From the NCBI RefSeq assembly GCF_023278565.1, contig NC_064672.1, positions 5,146,001 through 5,210,000 on the forward strand: a stretch of 64,000 nucleotides of DNA, in the 5' to 3' direction. A model generated the notes under the pieces. The model saw nothing but the letters and a program-made list of their open reading frames with translations, was not told the DNA's origin and did no database searches. How positions within the stretch are numbered: the stretch's first letter is position 1; each line of letters opens with the position of its first letter. This DNA comes from Colletotrichum lupini. Its lineage: Eukaryota > Ascomycota > Sordariomycetes > Glomerellales > Glomerellaceae. Of the stretch, positions 57,391 through 64,000 are shown piece by piece. The translations under genes were made by a program, and so were the position numbers.

Positions 57391-60300
57391 GGCCGCCGGG
57401 GGTGGCCTTTCTTTGATGGGCGTTTCTTGTTTCCTCTTTCCGTAGTGCTGTTCATTCTATTTACGGGGGAGCTGAAGAGTTCAGTTGTTTCGAGTTTAGG
57501 AGATGATGGCATTCTACATTTTCAAGTCTCTATGTTGCCACAGGCGGCAGTTTGAGTGACGACGGAAAGATGGATGATTGCCGCCCAACTGAGGCTGGCC
57601 GAGGAGATGGTGCGACTGATAAGCATATCCGTATCCTTACGTGGTAATCAACTCGGCATCCTCTCAGTCAGCTAGCTTTCGGGAGATAGAGCTGTGGGAC
57701 TATGGAGTCGTGGGTCTCCTTCCCGTCTTCTTCTGATCGGGAGTTGCGGAGTGATGGGATTCAGTTGATTAACTCCGTGTAAGTCAAGTTGATGGGGAAC
57801 GAAGAAGGGCGAGATAAACAGATCTCCAGCACTGTACCGAAGCATCTGAAAGGTATCGCGAGCCAGTGAACCATGGCACCAACCGGACCTTGGCTTACTA
57901 CAGGAATTAATTGTTATTCCTTGAAAGTGTTCCTTGAAGGGGTACACACGGGTCACTTTTGGTGTTTCTCGCCTTGCTCCGCCACCGCACAGCTCGAGAT
58001 TTTTGTTTGGTGTTTTCAATGGCATCATCAAACAAAGTCGCAATTTTCGCAAAGCTCGCTTGATTTTGACATGATTAACGAAGACCCAAAATGCTCTGCC
58101 TTTCGGTTCGACATTATTTGCAGCGTTAAAGTGTGAAGTAGCATTTACACAGATACCGACACGATAAAACGTGGAGCGGGTTCGGATTCGTACGTCGTTT
58201 GTTTCCCAACCCGCGCCGCTTTGACGTTGTCCTCTCGCGGCATCAACTAACTGCAGGGGAACACACCTGCAGTCCTGCACATGAAAAACCCGAATACGTT
58301 CGAAACGTCAAAAAGCAAAGACGAACCATAAAGCAGGCTCCTGGGCCTCGGCATATCCTTTTCTTGATTTTCCAGATGTTGAGAAAAAAAAAAGTTGGTC
58401 GAGACTCGCGATGATGTCGGCGCCATGCTAGAATAGGCATTCTTACCGCGTTATGCTCTAGATATTCCACGTAGCTTCTTCACGTGGATGGTACCGAGGA
58501 AGTGCGAGGCTACCAAGAAGAGACGATCGACGGTGCAACCTTCGATCACTATAGTCGCACTATTACCGTTCAGTATATCTCTGACATTGGCGTCCCATCC
58601 ACCGAGTGAGAGTCTAGGAGAGTGCACCACCAGAAGATGGGACGGAGTGCTACCACATGACGTGTCTGCCCTCCTCCTGGGCGGGATGGGCGTGATCAAG
58701 GAAAGGAGAGGAATTTTCGACTTTGACTAGCGGAATGAGCCCGACCTCGGATCCGGGTCGCCCACCGCCCGAACGAGAGGCCATGCCTTGGGTGTCGTAA
58801 GATTCTCGGTGGGCGACCGAAAGGTGCCTTGCCTTTTTTTCTTCTTTCTCCTACCTTGCACACCCCCGGCGCGGGATTGTTTTGACAGCTGCGTTTTAGA
58901 AAGTCTTGACTGCCGAAGGGGGTAGGGGAGACGACGGGCCTCTTTCTCTATGCAGAATCAAGCTGCACCAGGGGAGCGTGCCGAGTCAACCGAACGCGTC
59001 GGGGGAGGCTGAAGATAACCCTGTTTCTTTTTTGTCGCCTGGTAGGGCATAATAAGGATGTGGAGATTTCTATGGATAGCAACAGAGTATTCCGTAGCAA
59101 GAGTCTTGCCTGATTGCCAGTGCAGCCTGCAGAAAGAAGAAAGAAAACTTCCGTGGCCGGTTACCGAACGGAGATCGTGCAAAGCGTGCAAAGCCCTGAA
59201 CCTCCCCCCCTGTCTACGGTCTCCCTGATTGCCCGCGCTTGACGGCGTGTCGGTGTAAGAGATGGCTGGATTGGGGTTGAGGAGGTGACCAGTCTGGCAG
59301 TCCTGCCGAGGGGGAAAAGTGTACGATCGCCGGGGTGGTAACGGAGTACAGACGAGTCGGTATGGGTTGCGACGCGGGGATCATGCAAGTTTCCGGAGTT
59401 TGCCTGTTGGCGAGTTTGACAGGTGACGCCGTGTACGGGGGTGTTCCGACGTCAGGTCGGGCAGCGGTGGGTGATGCGAAGAGCAGATGAGGACGAGGAG
59501 GCTCTTCCTCTCCCCCCCGGTTGTCGTCAGGGATTATTAACGTTAGTTACTTAGTCCGGTTTCTGGTGGCTTCTTTGGGGGAATGAGAGACAATACGGAT
59601 AACCCTGATTACCTTATTGAGAACGGATATGTTCGATAGACTCTTTTGCGTTGCAATGTTCGGATTTGAATGCGACGCCAGTAGTTTAGTTGGGGCTCTC
59701 CACTTGGGGCCAAGACACAATTGGGGGCCCTCTAAGCTCCCGATCGAACTGTTCCATTGTCTAGAGACGTGCAGTGGACCGAGAGACTGAGAGCCTCAAG
59801 ACACAGAGAGAAAGGGCTGATGGAACTTTGAAAGAGACATTGGCGGGTCGTGAGGGATGAACCTGGAGAGGGGGTGGTTTGGCGGCCGGAAGGGCGAGAG
59901 AAAAGGTGGGACGAAGGAAGGATTGGGGGTTTCATTGGTCTGAAGAAGATCAACTCAAACACTCCACGTCTGGAACGGGCTGGCAGCAACCCTGCCAACA
60001 TGCAAGCATTGGGGCTTCAGTCTTTAGATCCCTGGGACTTTGCGGGAGGGGGGAGGGAATAAGAGTGAGACTAAGACGTGACTAACGAAGGCCACATTAT
60101 TCCGTGCCCCTCTTGGGCTCTTGGGGGCTACTTGTTCCCACTATGCAGTAGTTGTCTTGCGGGACGGGACTTGACACGCTTACTGTCAGTTAAGAAGCAA
60201 GTACTGCGTACGTAGACATATTGAGTCTAGTGCTGCAGAAGACTGTGCATCGGAGCCGCGCTTTGAGCCTCCAACTGGCGTGCAGGGATCAATATCAATA

Positions 60301-61194
60301 CCATTGTGAGACGGTTGCGACCCCTAGAGATCCCTGGTACATTCATCTTCCTCATCGAGACATTGACACACGCTCATACGCACAGAGGAAGAGAGGAAGA
60401 GTGAGTGTGAGTTGCTCCCTCTCTCACTGTCCCGACTCTGCGTCACGTCAGCCAAAACTCTCACAGTAAGGTTTCTCGGATGATGGGGGGGAGGGGTGTT
60501 CAAACCGTCAGAGAATTTGATGTGAACGACTGTCGACGGACCGAGGGAGAGACGAGGAATGGATGGGGTACCTAAACAATGTACATACATGGCACCATGT
60601 CATGTACTTTCTGTCAATATACGCTGAAGAGTGTAAGAGGGAGGGGGTACGTGGCCACCGGCACATCTTTGTTTAAAGATTCCTGTCCCCCCCCCAGCCC
60701 TCTTTTTCTGGGACGGCAAGTGCCTTGGTCTCTTTTTTATTTATTTTGGGACTGACATTGTATGATGTTTATTGAGTGTTTAATTTGTCTTGTTTGAACT
60801 GGCCTTGACGTTGACAGCTTCCGAGGCTTGGCACGAAAAATCAAGAAGACGAACAAGAGGAATAGAGAGAGGGCGATCGTTGAGCCGCTGGATCGACTTA
60901 CATCGGAAAATACCACCCACCTCACGCCGTCACCTGACACTACCTGGTCGTCATTGGGACATTGAACCTGCTTTGGAGATCAGCATTTCATCATACCTCA
61001 CCACACTCGAGTTGGTTACGAGGTTATTCGGAGGAATTCCCCCACCACCAAAAGGCCCCGAACTCATACTGAACATAATCTACTACGACGCAACGAACAT
61101 ATTCAAACGGCCTTTACGTACCAAAACATATACCACAAAGCACGAATAGCGATAATCATTTACTCTCACGACTCAACCAACTCACTTCTTCATC
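57391..61194. other. Intergenic region, no supported gene
   Basis: About 3.8 kb. The longest frame (57672-58280, minus) begins with GTG, has no recognisable domain and is not called. The remaining frames are short. A C-run lies near 60688-60696. The 200 bases before 61195 resemble promoter and leader of the next gene. Confidence 0.5.
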
Positions 61195-62052
61195 ATGGCC
61201 GACAACCAACCTGACGCCAAAACGCCTCCCACGAGTCTGGGAGGGCAAACGGGGGTGGGAACAGGAACCCCAAACACACTGAGCGAAGCAACGAGGGCAC
61301 AAACAACACCAACACCCTCAATAAAAGCGACGCCATCATCATCATTGCCTGCTAGAGCCTCATCCTCATCATCATCGGCACCAATAAGGCAGAACACACC
61401 AACGCTCTCACAGACGTCTTCACAAACACCAACACCATCACCACCGCCGCCGCCGCCGCCTCCACCACCACCACCATCAAGTTCCGCCCGCCCTCTCACA
61501 ACCTTCATCATCTCAACCACCACAAACGCAACATCAACACCCACACCATCCCTCTCCGACCCGCCACCGCTCCCCTCACCAACATCCATCCCCGGGGTGA
61601 TACCCATCTCAACACCAGGCGTCGGCGACCAAATCCCCACGCCAACACCATCCTTCATCCCACCGCCTCCAGCCCCCGTGATACCAGAGACCACGCCCCT
61701 CAGCCTCGTTCCGACCCCGACGCCGACTCCCACGCCAAGCGGCAACGCCAACAGCGGAAGCGGCGGCATCGCCTCGCCCAGTCAGGCCGAGACCTCGGGC
61801 GGCAGCAACGTGAAGCTGATGCCGGCGCTGCCCATCGCGTTGGGCTCCGTGGGCGGGGTTTTGATCTTCGGGTTGGTGATTGGGATGCTGTACCGTAAGG
61901 GCAGGTGGCCGTTCCGCAGCAAGAGGAACTTTGCGCAGATTGACGAGTTGGAGGTGGAGAGGCAGCAGGAGCTTGAGAGGCAGAATAAGATGAAGTGGGA
62001 TCCGAGGGTGACGAGGACGTACAGGACGCAGGATGCGGGTGTCAACTTTTGA
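61195..62052 (+). CDS. Proline/threonine/serine-rich single-pass membrane protein
   Basis: Single exon, 285 residues, function unknown. Residues 1-205 are low complexity, rich in Pro, Thr and Ser (a P14 run at about 81-94 and many TPTP repeats), as in O-glycosylated cell-wall-spanning regions. One membrane helix at about 211-233 (ALPIALGSVGGVLIFGLVIGML) is followed by a basic stop-transfer sequence RKGRWPFRSKR and a charged cytosolic tail ending DPRVTRTYRTQDAGVNF. There is no N-terminal signal peptide, so the topology would be N-out by reverse anchor, or an upstream exon is missing; I found none. The layout resembles fungal sensor-like proteins of the Mid2/Wsc type but without a WSC or other cysteine domain. 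Confidence 0.75.
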   Translation: MADNQPDAKTPPTSLGGQTGVGTGTPNTLSEATRAQTTPTPSIKATPSSSLPARASSSSSSAPIRQNTPTLSQTSSQTPTPSPPPPPPPPPPPPSSSARPLTTFIISTTTNATSTPTPSLSDPPPLPSPTSIPGVIPISTPGVGDQIPTPTPSFIPPPPAPVIPETTPLSLVPTPTPTPTPSGNANSGSGGIASPSQAETSGGSNVKLMPALPIALGSVGGVLIFGLVIGMLYRKGRWPFRSKRNFAQIDELEVERQQELERQNKMKWDPRVTRTYRTQDAGVNF

Positions 62053-64000
62053 TGACGGAGATAGCATAGCAGTAAATCACAGCTATAGACGGTTGGAACG
62101 TCTTCATTCACATCACTGGTTTATTCCATTATTTATGGTGGCTTTTTGTGTGCTTGTAGAGTTGCTTAAGCCCGGTGTCTCTCTCAACTCATCACATAAG
62201 TAGAGACATGGTGCTGTGTTGAGTAATTTCACAGTTCAGTGTCAGCCGCTCATCGCTGTAGCTCAATTCTGAGCAATCAACTGAAATGCCCTCATAAATC
62301 ATCTCTACGACGAAACTACTGAATGAACAGAGTACTGAAAAGCTCTCGCCGAGTCGGCGCCGCTCTACATGGAGCACGAACCAGGTACATGCAAACACAG
62401 GCTGCCCGCGGAAAGGGCTGTCCACGAATCATCCCAACCTTTCTCAAACCGCTCGCAACGCGGCCGTTCCTCCCGGTCTGTGTTCTGTCCCTCCCTCTCG
62501 GTAAGTCAGTGGCAGAGTGGGTGGTGTTGGCTCTTGCGTGAGTTCACCTCACCCTCTCAAATGGAAAGGGTCTCTTTTCCACTTCGTGTGGTAAAGTTTT
62601 TCTACCAACCCACCTTCAGGCCACCCAAAGAGCCGGCCTCTGTGAAGTTCGGATTTCAGCGGTGCTTTGAGTTTTTTGGGGGCTTTTTGGGAGGGCCGCT
62701 TGTTGGTCTACGGGTCAGTTGTGATTAGACGGACTGGACTGGACTTCGTTCGGGGCCGTGTGTGGGTGGGTGTGGGACCGCGTCACGGCTGCGGAATCGG
62801 GGTGCGGACGGGGTGAGATGGTGCTCGGATGGAAGTGGTGAGTTGCGAAGATCCGGAGTAGGAGGATTATGGAGTTTGTGTGAATTTCCACCAACTGGAT
62901 ACAATCATCTTATCAAGCTGACAAATTTGTACGAGACAGGCCACAGTAAATATGAGAAGTGAGTACGATGAAGAATGGCAAACCAGTTTTATGTAGATTT
63001 CGGACGGCCGATGAACAAAGTTACGAAAGCGATGAACCTGGTACGGGGGGACTCGCAACCCGTCACTTGGTAGTCAGGTAGTAAGTAAACCGGCACTCAT
63101 CAACCCGGCAATCCAGATTCAGCACACGCAAGGATACACCTAGAAGAGCCTCACACTCTCTTTCCCGTTCATCAGCCTCTCGCACCTTCAAGGTTCGACT
63201 AAATGTCGGGTTCTTCCCTAGCCGACGGGGATGGGTGGATGGCGGGCGGCGGGCGGCGGGTAAAGTCTGTTCAAGACAGGTGAGCCGAGCGAGGCTTCCC
63301 GCATATTGGAGGTGTAGCGAGCGTTTATTTGGTGGGGTTTCCGTTGGGGGCCTATGGATGGGGCGCGTGTGATGTAGAGGGAGGATGCTTGTTTGGGAAG
63401 GCTTTTATGTCAGGAGAGGCAGTATAGTGTAAGTAGCAACCGTCGCCTGCCTCGAAGATGCCGCCTGTGATGCTTCTTGATGGCGTCCGGCTGTACGAGC
63501 ACTAGTGTGTAATCACATACGACAAGGGGAATCGAGTGTATTCCCGTCCCTTTCAGCCATAGGCCAGGGTGAAGTCTTTACTATACATGAATCCAGAATC
63601 CTTTGAATCCTTCCCGGAAACCTATTTCTCACCTTTTGCCATGGTCTTGTGTGGTACAGTACACGAACGTGGGCGGGATGTGTCCAACACCTAACCGGAC
63701 TCGATCACCACACCAACCATACTGACAGCAGTAGGCCCGGTGCCTCGAAAGCTTCATAGGTCTCAACACCGTCCATGTCTCTGTCTTGGGGTCAAAAGTC
63801 GCTTACCAAGGCAGTGGTTTCTTGGCGGGGGAGGTTCAGGATCGGGACGAGGTCGTGCCATGTGCCGCTGATCAGGCTGCATGATGCGCGCGTGCAAGGG
63901 AAGTTATGTATGTTACTTGGATCAAATGCTGTGGCAATATCTCATATCCGTTTCTGTGAATACGCTGTTTAGCCAAGTAGAGATCCATATGGCACTAGCT
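62053..64000. other. Right-end region without a supported gene
   Basis: About 1.95 kb. Open frames such as 62369-62728 have no recognisable features. A GGGCGGC-type repeat occurs at about 63243-63260. A gene beyond the right edge may use this as promoter, but none is visible. Confidence 0.45.

Noticed and set aside
57672..58280. 202-codon minus-strand open frame
   Set aside because: Starts with GTG, no recognisable domain, signal or splice structure; likely chance.

Overview
The window is nuclear DNA from a filamentous ascomycete (Pezizomycotina, most likely a Sordariomycete). Evidence for this is the short introns with GTRNGT donors and CTRAC-type branch sites, pyrimidine-rich leaders before start codons, Zn2Cys6 regulators, a GPI-anchored cupredoxin, a Cut12-like spindle pole protein, and one gene every 3-4 kb. 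No operons, tRNA or rRNA genes were found. The organism is inferred from gene content only; I cannot name the species.

Layout, left to right. A minus-strand gene runs off the left edge (1-418), tentatively a Brd8/Bdc1-like NuA4 subunit. The mitochondrial ADP/ATP carrier (3697-5225) has four exons. A CENP-X/Mhf2 histone-fold protein is at 6119-6652. After a 7-kb stretch without a credible gene come a GPI-anchored cupredoxin (13725-14738), a cytochrome-b5-like MAPR membrane protein (15902-16821, minus), a Cut12-like spindle pole body protein (18570-20517, with coding-like sequence continuing to 20733) and a tandem BTB/T1-domain protein (22636-24462, minus).

A 10-kb gene-poor block follows (24463-34303). 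It holds a 210-bp element with perfect 41-bp terminal inverted repeats and a long (AC)n microsatellite, and ends in the leader of an 848-aa Zn2Cys6 transcription factor (34304-36973). Next come metabolic genes, several with clear TATA boxes: an NAD(P)-binding protein, an FAD monooxygenase, an SCP2-type thiolase and a GNAT acetyltransferase. A three-exon gene for an 87-aa secreted protein with eight cysteines lies at 46987-47436. The DEAD-box helicase DBP6 and the GPI-anchor glycosyltransferase GPI3/PIG-A are divergent from a shared 408-bp promoter. A 2-oxoglutarate dioxygenase and an NAD(P)-binding protein converge with 70 bp between them. A broken Zn2Cys6 regulator is at 55880-57390, and a proline/threonine-rich single-pass membrane protein at 61195-62052. 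The right end shows no gene.

Functionally this is mostly housekeeping (ATP export from mitochondria, kinetochore and spindle pole, 60S ribosome assembly, GPI anchoring), mixed with accessory functions (secreted Cys-rich protein, oxidoreductases, a decayed regulator). I do not see a convincing biosynthetic cluster. The most interesting items are the small secreted eight-cysteine protein, the in-frame continuation past the Cut12 stop, the inverted-repeat element and the decayed Zn2Cys6 gene.
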